A stretch of DNA of 64,000 bases from assembly GCF_001748245.1 (NCBI RefSeq), contig NZ_BDFO01000001.1:6167346-6231345 (forward strand). Direction: 5' to 3'. A program made the translations under genes and the position numbers. The number at the start of each line of letters is the position of its first letter. Position 1 is the first letter of the stretch. The notes under the pieces were generated by a model, which searched no databases, was not told the origin of the DNA, and was given only the letters and a program-made list of their open reading frames with translations. Below, in pieces: positions 43,320 to 52,246 of the stretch. This DNA is from Oligoflexus tunisiensis. GTDB lineage: Bacteria > Bdellovibrionota_B > Oligoflexia > Oligoflexales > Oligoflexaceae.

Positions 43320-44492
43320 ATGTTCAAAGCCTTGTGCATCCTGATCCTGCCAGGACTTCTGGCTGGATCCGGCCAGGCGGCGGAACGCCGTCTATTACTC
43401 GAAAAAGTGGATGTCACAGGCAGCCAGAGACTTCCTTCGGCTTTTCTCGAACGTGAACTTCATTTGACGCCCGGCGTGGAAGTGACCGAAGACGAACTGA
43501 CCGCCGATCGCAATCGGCTGCTGGGCACCGGCCTCTTTCAATCGGTTCAATTCTTCCTCTCCAAAGGTGAAACACCAGGCCACGCGCGCCTCAGGATTGA
43601 ACTCGTCGATGATCCCGGCGTGTTTGGAACCTGGGCCTGGGGCGGATCCCTGGGCTTGACCCAGGATCAAAGCGCCTCGGAAAGTCTGGGCGGTGAGCTC
43701 AATCCCTTGAGTGCCCGGGCGCAGCTTATCAGTCGCAATCTTTTCAATTCCCTGCATCGGGCTTCAGGCGCGGTCGATTACGACAGCCAGGGGATCATGC
43801 GCGGCTTTCATGTGGCCTATGGCTTTCCCCGTTTTTCCAAGGAAAGTGTGCAGTTCGATGCGCGCATGGAAGCGGCCGATGCGCAGGCTCGTTATCTCGA
43901 TATCCTCGGCTTTGGCAGTCGTGGGCAGGCTTATTGGACCTTTGATCAGGATCAGGGCACGAGCGTTCAGTACGGTCTGGCGATCTACATGAACAATCGC
44001 GGCCAGCGTTTTTCCCTGCCCGGTTTTCCGCGCACTTTGATCGGTCCGAAGCTGGGACTTTATCAGGAAAATCGGCTGCTGAGTTTCCGCCCCAGCGAAG
44101 GTTATGCCTACGGAGCCTCGGTAATTCTGAATAGCCAGGGCCTCAAAAAAATGGGCTATGAGCTGGAAGGAGCGGTGACGAAAAACCTTTGGGATGACTC
44201 GCACATCACGGCTCAGGTTCAGGGGTTGAGCGTCGGTTTTGAAAGCCTCAGCTATCGCAGCTCGGTGCGCTGGGAACAGCCGCTGCCCATACTCGAAGCC
44301 GCATCGGATCCCGGCATTTATTTGCAATTCATGTACGGTGCGGATCATTACAAGGAGTTTCGCTATGAAGGTCGCGAGGCTCGTCTTGGTCTCCGCTTTC
44401 ATAGTGCGGGCCTGATCGCCGATATTGCCGTCGCCTTTCGAACGCTTCCGGAAAGTATGAAGGATGTGCTGGAACAGGAGTGGGAACCATGA
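43320..44492 (+). CDS. Short Omp85/TamA-like outer-membrane protein with one POTRA domain
   Basis: 390 residues. Signal peptide ending GSGQA, then a POTRA-like domain (about residues 22-95: LLLEKVDVTGSQRLPSAFLERELHLTPG and ADRNRLLGTGLFQSVQFFLS), then a barrel-like region. This is far shorter than BamA (about 800) and has one POTRA, so it is a mini-Omp85. Function in protein or lipid insertion is inferred. It ends on ATGA overlapping the next gene. I chose ATG 43320; the frame runs upstream only inside yebC. Confidence 0.78.
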   Translation: MFKALCILILPGLLAGSGQAAERRLLLEKVDVTGSQRLPSAFLERELHLTPGVEVTEDELTADRNRLLGTGLFQSVQFFLSKGETPGHARLRIELVDDPGVFGTWAWGGSLGLTQDQSASESLGGELNPLSARAQLISRNLFNSLHRASGAVDYDSQGIMRGFHVAYGFPRFSKESVQFDARMEAADAQARYLDILGFGSRGQAYWTFDQDQGTSVQYGLAIYMNNRGQRFSLPGFPRTLIGPKLGLYQENRLLSFRPSEGYAYGASVILNSQGLKKMGYELEGAVTKNLWDDSHITAQVQGLSVGFESLSYRSSVRWEQPLPILEAASDPGIYLQFMYGADHYKEFRYEGREARLGLRFHSAGLIADIAVAFRTLPESMKDVLEQEWEP

Positions 44493-45109
44493 TGCGACAT
44501 CTGGTTCTTGGCCTCCTCTTCTGTTCAGCCACAGGCTGGGCGGAGATCAAAGCCCAATGGGATCAAAGCAAGGATCGTCCGAGCCTGCGCATCAATCTTG
44601 CCGGCTCGCTGACCAATCAGCAGAAGAAGCTGCTTTACTCGGGCTTTTCCACCTTCAGTCATCTGGAAGTTCGCTGGCTGAATAATGGAGCCCGGCGTTC
44701 CCTCGTCTTCATCTCCGAATGCACGATCAAGTTTGATCTCTGGGAGGAAAAGTTCGAACTCCTCCACTTTCTTGAAAGGCGCAAGGAGAATTCCCTGCAA
44801 AGTTTTCAGCAGTACACCGATCTCTGCCTGCATGCGGATATTAGCAGCCAGAGCAACATTGCCCAGATCGCCAGCCAGGGAGCACGGCTTGAAGTGCGGC
44901 TCGATATTTCGCAGGTCTCCAATGAATTCGCTCAGGACGTGCGCAGCTGGCTGATTCAACAGCAGTCCGGGGTGATGCGCGGACTGTTTTCCCACATGCT
45001 CGGTGATCTGAAACTCAGCGAGAGCACGCAGACCATCCTTGTGATTCCACCGCTGACCTCGGAGGCGGAGAAAAACAAGCCCGTCACCAAGGGGGCAGGC
45101 CGTGGCTGA
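44489..45109 (+). CDS. Periplasmic protein between Omp85-like and NtrY-like genes
   Basis: 206 residues, signal peptide ending GWAEIKA. The mature part has SLRINLAGSLTNQQKKLLYSG and STFSHLEVRWLNN, followed by FDLWEEKFEL. Its place just upstream of an NtrY-like kinase is like that of DUF4390 proteins in other bacteria, but I cannot confirm membership. ATG 44489 overlaps the preceding stop (ATGA), and the next gene starts inside it. A sensory or envelope role is inferred from context. Confidence 0.62.
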   Translation: MMRHLVLGLLFCSATGWAEIKAQWDQSKDRPSLRINLAGSLTNQQKKLLYSGFSTFSHLEVRWLNNGARRSLVFISECTIKFDLWEEKFELLHFLERRKENSLQSFQQYTDLCLHADISSQSNIAQIASQGARLEVRLDISQVSNEFAQDVRSWLIQQQSGVMRGLFSHMLGDLKLSESTQTILVIPPLTSEAEKNKPVTKGAGRG

Positions 45110-46586
45110 ACGCAAGGGTTTGCATCTGGCCTGGTATCAGACGACCGTGGTGCGTGCCGCGGCGCTGGCCATTCTTATTATTCTGGGCGGCTACGTCAGT
45201 GGCCTCAACAGCATTCGGCAGGCCCTGCATAGCCTCGCGGATATGTCCTATGACGAGGATCTGGCCAAGGCCCTCGGCGATTATATGGATTCACTGAAGG
45301 AACTCGACACCTCCAAACGCCAGACGCTGCTCCTCGAAATGCGCGCCATCATCGATGAAAAGCCCCTGAGCGCCTATGATGAAGCCCGCATTCGCGATCT
45401 TTTGATGCAGGCGGATATCAACAGCCTCGCGCCCATTGATGGCATCCGGATCGAACCATTGCGGGAAAAAATCGAAAGCCCCGAACTGGCCTGGCTGACC
45501 CGCACGGAGCTGCGGGTGGGACGTTATCTCGTGTCGGTGCCCCTGACGGAGGTGCGGCATCGCTTTGAAACCGTGCAGCAGGTGAAACAAAAATACGAGC
45601 TGATCGAAGCCACTTGGGACAAGGAAATAGCCCCGAGTCTTCTCCTGACCAACGGTTTGATTTTGATCGGCACCTTTTCGCTGGTCGGCCTCGTTCTGGT
45701 CTGGCTCGTCCGCCGCTATGTGCGCAATGTGCAGGAAGTCCTGCGGGGTTTTCGCCGCTGGTCGGAACAGGATCCCGGCTTTCGCCTGCCTCGGGATCTA
45801 TCCGGTGAGATGGGGGTGATCGCCGTGCAGTTCAATGCCATGGCGGATGAAGTGGAACTCAATCGACGCAAGACGCTTTATCTGGAAAAGCTTGCGTCCT
45901 GGCAGACCATGGCTCGCAAGCTCGCGCATGAGATCAAAAATCCCCTGACGCCGATCCAGATGATGGTCAACCAGCTGCAGCGCAAATACAAGGGTGAGGA
46001 TCCCGCCTTTCAGCAGCTGCTGGATGAGGCCACGCAGATCATTCACGAAGAGGTGAATGCCCTGAGGCGCATGGTGGATCATTTCTCTCAGTTTGCGCGG
46101 CTGCCCGATCCGACCTGGGAGGAGGCCGACCTGCTCAGGCTTTGTGAGCAGCTTTTGGAACTGGAAAAGGCGGCCTTTCCTGAGCATGACCTGGTTCTGG
46201 AAACAAAGCTTGCCTCGGCTCCGATCATGATGGATAGTCAGCTTATGAAGCAGGTCCTCATGAATTTGATCAAGAATGCTGCGGAAGCCAGCGCCGATCG
46301 GAAAGCCCATATTCAACTGCAGCTGGAGCTGACCGGCAGATCCTATGTGATCAGTGTCGTCGATGATGGACCGGGCATCCGTGAGGAGGACCTCGGTCGG
46401 ATTTTTGAAGCCTACTACACCACCAAGCACACAGGCCCCAATCCCGGCATGGGCCTGGGTCTGGCCATCTGCAAAAAAATTGTGATGGACCATCAGGGTG
46501 AACTCACCGTCACCAGTCAGCCGGGACAGACCATATTCCGCATTCAATTACCCAGCGAACATCATACCGAGGTTCTTTCATCATGA
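45102..46586 (+). CDS. NtrY-like membrane sensor histidine kinase
   Basis: 494 residues: membrane helix near residues 14-36, periplasmic sensor region (about 37-180), second helix (about 182-205), HAMP-like linker, then HisKA (His276 in LAHEIKNPLTP) and HATPase (NLIKNAAEA N-box, DDGPGI G1, GLGLAICKKI G2). It is predicted to autophosphorylate and pass phosphate to the next gene's product. GTG start overlaps the preceding stop by 8 bases with GGGGCAGG upstream. No PAS domain is obvious, unlike classical NtrY. Confidence 0.9.
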   Translation: MAERKGLHLAWYQTTVVRAAALAILIILGGYVSGLNSIRQALHSLADMSYDEDLAKALGDYMDSLKELDTSKRQTLLLEMRAIIDEKPLSAYDEARIRDLLMQADINSLAPIDGIRIEPLREKIESPELAWLTRTELRVGRYLVSVPLTEVRHRFETVQQVKQKYELIEATWDKEIAPSLLLTNGLILIGTFSLVGLVLVWLVRRYVRNVQEVLRGFRRWSEQDPGFRLPRDLSGEMGVIAVQFNAMADEVELNRRKTLYLEKLASWQTMARKLAHEIKNPLTPIQMMVNQLQRKYKGEDPAFQQLLDEATQIIHEEVNALRRMVDHFSQFARLPDPTWEEADLLRLCEQLLELEKAAFPEHDLVLETKLASAPIMMDSQLMKQVLMNLIKNAAEASADRKAHIQLQLELTGRSYVISVVDDGPGIREEDLGRIFEAYYTTKHTGPNPGMGLGLAICKKIVMDHQGELTVTSQPGQTIFRIQLPSEHHTEVLSS

Positions 46587-48106
46587 GTGATACTGCCACG
46601 AGCAAGGATATTATCCGCGGCAAACAAGTCCTGGTCGTCGATGATCATCGCAATATTCGGACGGCTTTGCGTCTGGCTCTGACCGAAGAGGGCGCGCAGG
46701 TCATCGAGGCGGAAACATACGCACAAGCTCTTATTAAGGTTGGCAAGATCAGCCCGCAAAATCCTCCGCCCTTCGATGCGATTCTGCTCGATATTCGTCT
46801 GCCGGATGGCAGCGGCCTCGATTTTCTGAAGCTGCTCAGTCACCATGGTTTTGCCTCGCGCGTGATCATGATTTCAGGGGAAGGCACGGTCAAGGAAGCC
46901 TATCAGGCCACCCAGATGGGCGCCTTCGATTTCATCGAGAAACCCTTCACACCCGAACGCATTCTGGTGAGTCTCAGCCGCTGCCTCGACTTCCATAAAA
47001 TTCAGGCCGCGCATCAAAAACTCTCGCAGGAGGTTCTGCGGGGCCAGGAGATTCTGGGCGCCTGTGAACCCATCGTGCAGCTCCGCAAGATCATCAGCAA
47101 GGTGGCCGCCACCAACAGCCGGGTTCTGATCCTCGGTGAGAGCGGCACCGGCAAGGAACTGATTGCCAAAAGTCTGCACCGGCAATCGGAACGCCGCGAT
47201 CAACCGCTGGTGAAAGTCAACTGCGCGGCCATCCCGCAAAACCTTGTGGAAAGCGAACTCTTTGGTCATGAAAAAGGGGCCTTTACCGGCGCCATTCGCA
47301 CCAAAAAAGGTCTCTTTGAACAGGCCGACGGCGGCACCCTCTTCCTGGATGAAATCGGTGAACTCGATCTGAACGTGCAAGCCAAACTTTTGCGCGTTCT
47401 GCAGAGCGGCGAAATCAGTCGCGTCGGTGGCGAAAAGGTTTTTCATGTGGACGTGCGATTGATTGCAGCCACGCATCGCGATCTGGAAGGCATGATTGAA
47501 TCCGGCACCTTCCGCGAGGACCTTTACTATCGTTTGAACGTCGTCACCCTGAAGTCACCCCCGCTGCGCGAACGCGGCGATGATATCAAACTCCTGGCCC
47601 AGCACTTTTTGGAGGCGGCCTGCGAAGAGCATTCCATCGGTTCGCGGGTTCTGAGCCCCAAGGCCATGGATCAGATTTCCGCCTATCATTGGCCCGGCAA
47701 TATCCGGGAGCTCAAAAACATACTCGAACGGGTCGTCATCCTCAGCGAAAGCGAGGAAATCGAGGACATCCCGGATCTCGTCGCCCGCCTGCGGGGAGCG
47801 AAAGCCAAATTGGAAGGCAGCCCGAGTCTGCCGCCTCCCAGCGTCAAAAGCGCCGAAACGGTGGAAAGTCCTGGCGAGGACGCGGCGGCCAACGCCGGCA
47901 ACAAGGAAAGCTTCGCTTATGAAACCGCAATTGTGCCCTGGGAGGAGCTGCATCAGAACCTGGGACGCAGTTACATTCGATTCATCCTCGGCCGGGCCAA
48001 AGGGAATGTCAGCGAAGCGGCGCGGGTGCTGTGTTTGGAGCGGGCCTACCTGCACCGTTTGATGAAAAAATATGGCATCCAAAGGGATGTCATAGTGAGT
48101 GACTGA
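46583..48106 (+). CDS. NtrX-like sigma-54-dependent response regulator
   Basis: 507 residues: receiver (Asp70 in LLDIRLPDGSG), AAA+ domain (Walker A GESGTGKE 185-192, GAFTGA 232-237, Walker B LFLDEIGEL) and a Fis-type helix-turn-helix (GNVSEAARVLCLERAYLHRLMKKYG). The loop is canonical, in contrast to the orphan regulator at 24910-26373. It overlaps the kinase gene by ATGA, so it is the cognate partner. An Ala/Ser/Glu linker (about 420-450) separates AAA+ and DNA-binding parts. Confidence 0.93.
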   Translation: MSDTATSKDIIRGKQVLVVDDHRNIRTALRLALTEEGAQVIEAETYAQALIKVGKISPQNPPPFDAILLDIRLPDGSGLDFLKLLSHHGFASRVIMISGEGTVKEAYQATQMGAFDFIEKPFTPERILVSLSRCLDFHKIQAAHQKLSQEVLRGQEILGACEPIVQLRKIISKVAATNSRVLILGESGTGKELIAKSLHRQSERRDQPLVKVNCAAIPQNLVESELFGHEKGAFTGAIRTKKGLFEQADGGTLFLDEIGELDLNVQAKLLRVLQSGEISRVGGEKVFHVDVRLIAATHRDLEGMIESGTFREDLYYRLNVVTLKSPPLRERGDDIKLLAQHFLEAACEEHSIGSRVLSPKAMDQISAYHWPGNIRELKNILERVVILSESEEIEDIPDLVARLRGAKAKLEGSPSLPPPSVKSAETVESPGEDAAANAGNKESFAYETAIVPWEELHQNLGRSYIRFILGRAKGNVSEAARVLCLERAYLHRLMKKYGIQRDVIVSD

Positions 48107-48196
48107 CAGGTCAAAGCAGCAAGGATCGCTTGTGTTTCCAGCACAAATTACGTAAAGCTGGAGATTATTTTGTCCGACTTATGAGGTTAATCGGTA

Positions 48197-49105
48197 ATGA
48201 CAGAACTCATCCCCACATTGGCTTTAATCTTTGCCTTTGCCTGTCTCGGCTTCGCCGTCTTCAGTCGCAACCGTCTGGCGCAAAGCCAGGCCGTGCTTGC
48301 TGATGTATCGAGCCGTCTGGAAGCGTTGAGCAAACAGAACAAGCAGCTGGAGCAGGGGCTCCGCAATGCTCAGGACAACGCCGACAAATATCGGCAACAG
48401 TCAGTCCAGGCTGACAAGCAGTTGGAAGATACGAAGCAAAAGCTTTCGGATCGCACCGTGGAATGGAACAAACTGAAAACGGAGCGGGAGGATGTGCAGA
48501 AGCGTTTCCTTCTGCAGCGCGAGCATCTCGATGAGCAGGTTCAGGTGCTGACTCAGCAGCTGGCCGAAGCGATTCGTGAAAAGAAATCCGTTCAGGATGA
48601 AAACGCCCGTTTGCAAAAGGAAGGCGAGGAAAAAACCCGTCAGGCGCTGGAAATTTTGCGTCAGCAGGTGCGCGAAGCCCAGCAGCAGACGCAGCAGGCC
48701 CGCCGCGAAAAGCAGCAGCTGGAAAGCCAGCTGGCCCGGGCGAAAGAGGAAGCTCCGCGCATCAAGCCCGAGGAGCTGCAGCGTTACAAACAGAAGGTCA
48801 TGCGTCTCGAACAACTCTACGGCAGCATGCGCGGTCTGCGTGAGCTGGCCGAGGAACGCAATAAGAACTGGGAAACCGCTCTGCGTTACTTCGCAGGTCA
48901 TATCCTGCAAAAGCCTTTGGATGCTGAACTGCAAACCCAAAGCATCGGCCGTCTGGTCGGGGAAGCTCTGGAAAAAATCGGGGCCAGCCTCGTGATCGAA
49001 ACGCGGGCCGAAGCCGCAGCAGCTGAAGCGGCTGCGGTCGCAGCGGCGATCGATCATGGACCGGTGGCGGCGGTGCGTACACCGGAAGCTGTCAATCAAT
49101 CATGA
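48197..49105 (+). CDS. Membrane-anchored coiled-coil protein
   Basis: 302 residues: one N-terminal helix (IPTLALIFAFACLGFAVF) and a long Gln/Glu/Lys/Arg-rich coiled coil (about residues 25-200), then a short compact part and an Ala-rich tail. The architecture is like RmuC-type or scaffold proteins, but no nuclease domain is present. GAGG precedes the ATG. It overlaps the methyltransferase gene by ATGA. Confidence 0.72.
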   Translation: MTELIPTLALIFAFACLGFAVFSRNRLAQSQAVLADVSSRLEALSKQNKQLEQGLRNAQDNADKYRQQSVQADKQLEDTKQKLSDRTVEWNKLKTEREDVQKRFLLQREHLDEQVQVLTQQLAEAIREKKSVQDENARLQKEGEEKTRQALEILRQQVREAQQQTQQARREKQQLESQLARAKEEAPRIKPEELQRYKQKVMRLEQLYGSMRGLRELAEERNKNWETALRYFAGHILQKPLDAELQTQSIGRLVGEALEKIGASLVIETRAEAAAAEAAAVAAAIDHGPVAAVRTPEAVNQS

Positions 49106-49803
49106 GTGTTTGGCGCAACAACTTTGAAGATGTGCACTATCCCAACGATGCCTGGGAACTCCTGAGTCCCAGGCTCAGTCCTTTACGCCGTGAACGCATG
49201 CAGCGGGTCGCCAGTCAAAGAACGCGGCACCTGCGTCTCGTCCTTCAGGATGTTTTCGATCCGCACAATGTCGGGGCCTGTCTCCGCTCGGCGGAAGCCT
49301 TTGGCATCCTTTGCTGCGACCAGGTCAATCTCTACCAGAAATTCGGCAAGATCTCGACCGTGAGCCGTGGCGCTGATCAATGGCTTGAGGTTCGCCGTTT
49401 CACGGATCTCGGCCTTTACCTCAAAGGACTCAGGGAACGTGGTTTCAAAGTGGCCGCAGCCTATCCTGCGGGAACTTCGATGCCGCTGGCGGAACTGCCG
49501 CTGGATGAGCCCCTGGCCGTGGTGTTCGGCAACGAACGCGAGGGTCTGCACAAGGCCTGGCAGGATCATGTGGATTATCGCTTTACCATCCCCATGTATG
49601 GGATGGTGGAAAGTTTCAATATCTCGGTGTCCGCGGCCCTGACCCTGCACAGCCTGACCGAACGCGGACGGGTTGAACTTCCTCAGGACAAATTTTTGCT
49701 CGATGCTGCGGCGCAAAAGCGTCTGCTCGATCAATGGATCTGCCGTCACAGCCACAATCCCGACGACGAGCTGGCCCGCCTGCGCGAGCAAAGCTCAGGC
49801 TGA
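49102..49803 (+). CDS. SPOUT-family (TrmH/SpoU) RNA 2'-O-methyltransferase
   Basis: 233 residues. The three SpoU motifs are clear: VFDPHNVGACLRSAEAFG (motif 1), LAVVFGNEREGLHKAW (motif 2) and YRFTIPMYGMVESFNISVSAAL (motif 3). The enzyme uses S-adenosylmethionine to methylate a 2'-OH of RNA; tRNA Gm18 is the likely target by size and pattern. It overlaps the coiled-coil gene by four bases. Confidence 0.92.
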   Translation: MSVWRNNFEDVHYPNDAWELLSPRLSPLRRERMQRVASQRTRHLRLVLQDVFDPHNVGACLRSAEAFGILCCDQVNLYQKFGKISTVSRGADQWLEVRRFTDLGLYLKGLRERGFKVAAAYPAGTSMPLAELPLDEPLAVVFGNEREGLHKAWQDHVDYRFTIPMYGMVESFNISVSAALTLHSLTERGRVELPQDKFLLDAAAQKRLLDQWICRHSHNPDDELARLREQSSG

Positions 49804-49893
49804 TGTCCTTCTTTCGCTGGATCCCTTTCCTGGCTTTTGATAAACCTTGTTGAGACAAGTCAAAAGAGGATCACGCGCGAAAGGAAACATGCT

Positions 49894-50637
49894 TTGAGAC
49901 GCTGCCTCGCTTTTATTCTTCTGTTTTTTGCTTTCATTCAGACGCAATGCGTGACCCCGGAAACGGGTGAATACGGCGTACAGGCGGAACAACTGGCCCG
50001 CATACCGGCCCGCATCGCGGTGGTGCCCTGCCGTCCGTGGCCCCAGGGTGCGCGCTTTGTCGATCAGCCGGAGCTCAAGCTTCCGCCGGAGGATGTGAAA
50101 GCCCTCTGTGAAAAATTTGATCAGTATGTGCTGGAGGGTTTTGATGGCCAGCCTTACATGCGTGGCATCAGTCCACGGGTGGTGCTGAAACTCCTGGAAC
50201 AGAGCCAGCAGCCGGATCTCCTCACAAAGATCGACGAACTCTGGTTCCGTCCGGGACAGGCGTGCGAGTCATGTCAGCACCCGGCGAGTTACTATCGCGA
50301 GGTGATTGCCCCGCGCCCTGACTGGCGAGCCTGGCTGACCAATTTCAGTCGCAGCGCCTCGCAGTCCGATGCCATCCTCTTGCCTCTCATTGTCGAAGCC
50401 GACAAAGGCACCCTGAACGACCGCGGTCTCATCTTCAATTTCCGGCGGGCCGAGATTGCTCTCCTTTTGATCGACACCAATAACGGGGAATTGATCTGGA
50501 TCGGTGGCCGTGAGGCGGAAACCCGTTTGCCCAAGGACAAGGGAGCCGCGGATCAGCTGCCTGACCTTGAGGAATTCTATCGCAACCTGTTCATACCCGA
50601 TCTTTGGCTCGAATTCCCAGGTCGGCAAACCAATTGA
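49894..50637 (+). CDS. Secreted hypothetical protein upstream of acyl-CoA carboxylase
   Basis: 247 residues. The start TTG 49894 gives an N-terminal signal (RRCLAFILLFFAFIQTQ) followed by Cys, which might be a weak lipobox. AAAGGAAA lies upstream. The mature part starts VTPETGEYGVQAEQLARIP and holds a CESC motif (QACESCQHP) that could bind a metal. The frame extends to a TTG at 49837, adding a basic segment. No family recognised. It ends 11 bp before the carboxylase gene. Confidence 0.62.
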   Translation: MRRCLAFILLFFAFIQTQCVTPETGEYGVQAEQLARIPARIAVVPCRPWPQGARFVDQPELKLPPEDVKALCEKFDQYVLEGFDGQPYMRGISPRVVLKLLEQSQQPDLLTKIDELWFRPGQACESCQHPASYYREVIAPRPDWRAWLTNFSRSASQSDAILLPLIVEADKGTLNDRGLIFNFRRAEIALLLIDTNNGELIWIGGREAETRLPKDKGAADQLPDLEEFYRNLFIPDLWLEFPGRQTN

Positions 50638-50648
50638 AGGATAAACAG

Positions 50649-52235
50649 ATGCTCGATACACCTCCAACCAAAAGGCAGCAGGCCTTTGACCGCCTCAACG
50701 CCTTGCGTTCCGAAGTGGCTCAAGGCGGCGGCGAGGATCGCATCAAGGCCCAGCATAAAAAGGGCAAGATGACCGCACGCGAGCGCATTCATCAGCTCCT
50801 CGACGCGGGTTCGTTCACGGAACTCGACGCGTTTGTCACTCATGACTGCCAGGACTTCGGGATGGAGCAAAAACGCATCCTGGGCGACGGCGTGATCACA
50901 GGTTTTGGCACCGTTGAAGGGCGCCTTGTCTATATTTTCTCGCAGGATTTTACCGTTTTTGGCGGCAGTCTGAGCGCCGCCTTCGCCAAAAAAATCTGCA
51001 AGGTCATGGATATGGCCGTGCGCAACGGAGCCCCGGTGATCGGCCTCAACGATTCCGGTGGCGCGCGCATTCAGGAAGGAGTGGCGAGCCTCGGCGGTTA
51101 TGCCGATATCTTTTATCGCAACGTGCAGGCCTCGGGTGTGGTCCCTCAGCTTTCCCTCATCATGGGCCCCTGTGCCGGCGGCGCGGTGTATTCACCTGCC
51201 ATCACCGACTTTACGCTGATGGTCGATCACACGAGTCACATGTTCATCACCGGTCCGGAAGTCATCAAAACGGTGACCGGGGAGGAGGTGACCTTTGAAG
51301 AGCTCGGCGGCAGTCAGACTCATACGGCAACCAGCGGTGTGGCCGATCTGCGTTTCCCCTCGGAAGGGGATGCTCTGCTTTCGCTGCGCAAAATGCTGAG
51401 CTATATGCCATCCAATAATTTGGAAACGGCCCCGTTCCAGCCTTTGGATCAGGATCCCAACACCGAGCGCCGCATCGCGGATGCCCAGAAAAAATTGCGG
51501 GAGATCATGCCGGATAATCCGAACCAGCCTTACGATATGCGCGAGGTGGTCGGCACGGTTCTGGATCCGGACAGCTTCTTTGAGCTGCGCGAGGAGTATG
51601 CCGCCAATATCCTGATCGGCTTCGGCCGCCTCGGCGGTCATTCGGTGGGCATCGTGGCCAACAATCCCTACCACCTGGCCGGCTGCCTCGATATCGATGC
51701 TTCCGTGAAAGGCGCCCGCTTTGTGCGCTTCTGCGATGCCTTCAATATTCCGCTGCTAACCTTCGTCGATGTGCCTGGCTTTCTGCCCGGGACCGATCAG
51801 GAAAAGGGCGGCATCATCCGTCACGGCGCCAAGCTTCTTTATGCCTTCAGTGAAGCGACCGTGCCGCGCCTGACCGTGATCACGCGCAAGGCTTATGGTG
51901 GCGCCTATGATGTGATGAACTCCAAGCATATCGGGGCCGACTTGAATCTGGCCTGGCCCCAGGCGGAGATCGCGGTGATGGGCCCCGAAGGCGCCTGCAA
52001 CATCATCTTCCGGAACGAGATCATGAGCGCCGCGAATCCGAATGAAACCCGCAAGCAGCTGGTCGATTCCTATTCGGCGAAGTTCGCGACGCCATATGAA
52101 GCCGCCGATCGCGCTTACATCGACTGCGTGATTTTCCCCGAAGAAACCCGGCGCTATCTTTTGGATGGCCTCAAGGCGAGTTTGAACAAACGGGTGGAAA
52201 CGCCCAAACGCAAACACGGCAATATCCCCCTCTAA
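50649..52235 (+). CDS. Acyl-CoA carboxylase carboxyltransferase beta subunit (propionyl-CoA-type)
   Basis: 528 residues. Crotonase-fold carboxyltransferase: LNDSGGARIQEGVASLGGYA, MGPCAGGAVYSPA and DVPGFLPGTDQE, KAYGGAYDVM are the hallmark blocks of PccB/AccD-type subunits. The length is usual for propionyl-CoA carboxylase beta. The acyl preference (propionyl or acetyl) cannot be fixed without the pocket residue comparison. I chose ATG 50649 with AAGGAT upstream. Genes for the biotin carboxylase and carrier follow. Confidence 0.93.
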   Translation: MLDTPPTKRQQAFDRLNALRSEVAQGGGEDRIKAQHKKGKMTARERIHQLLDAGSFTELDAFVTHDCQDFGMEQKRILGDGVITGFGTVEGRLVYIFSQDFTVFGGSLSAAFAKKICKVMDMAVRNGAPVIGLNDSGGARIQEGVASLGGYADIFYRNVQASGVVPQLSLIMGPCAGGAVYSPAITDFTLMVDHTSHMFITGPEVIKTVTGEEVTFEELGGSQTHTATSGVADLRFPSEGDALLSLRKMLSYMPSNNLETAPFQPLDQDPNTERRIADAQKKLREIMPDNPNQPYDMREVVGTVLDPDSFFELREEYAANILIGFGRLGGHSVGIVANNPYHLAGCLDIDASVKGARFVRFCDAFNIPLLTFVDVPGFLPGTDQEKGGIIRHGAKLLYAFSEATVPRLTVITRKAYGGAYDVMNSKHIGADLNLAWPQAEIAVMGPEGACNIIFRNEIMSAANPNETRKQLVDSYSAKFATPYEAADRAYIDCVIFPEETRRYLLDGLKASLNKRVETPKRKHGNIPL

Positions 52236-52246
52236 GAGAAAACGCC

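Noticed and set aside
41996..43417. Long minus-strand open frame (473 codons)
   Set aside because: It is antisense to AMP nucleosidase and yebC, both with strong family motifs; no signal, motif or RBS supports it.
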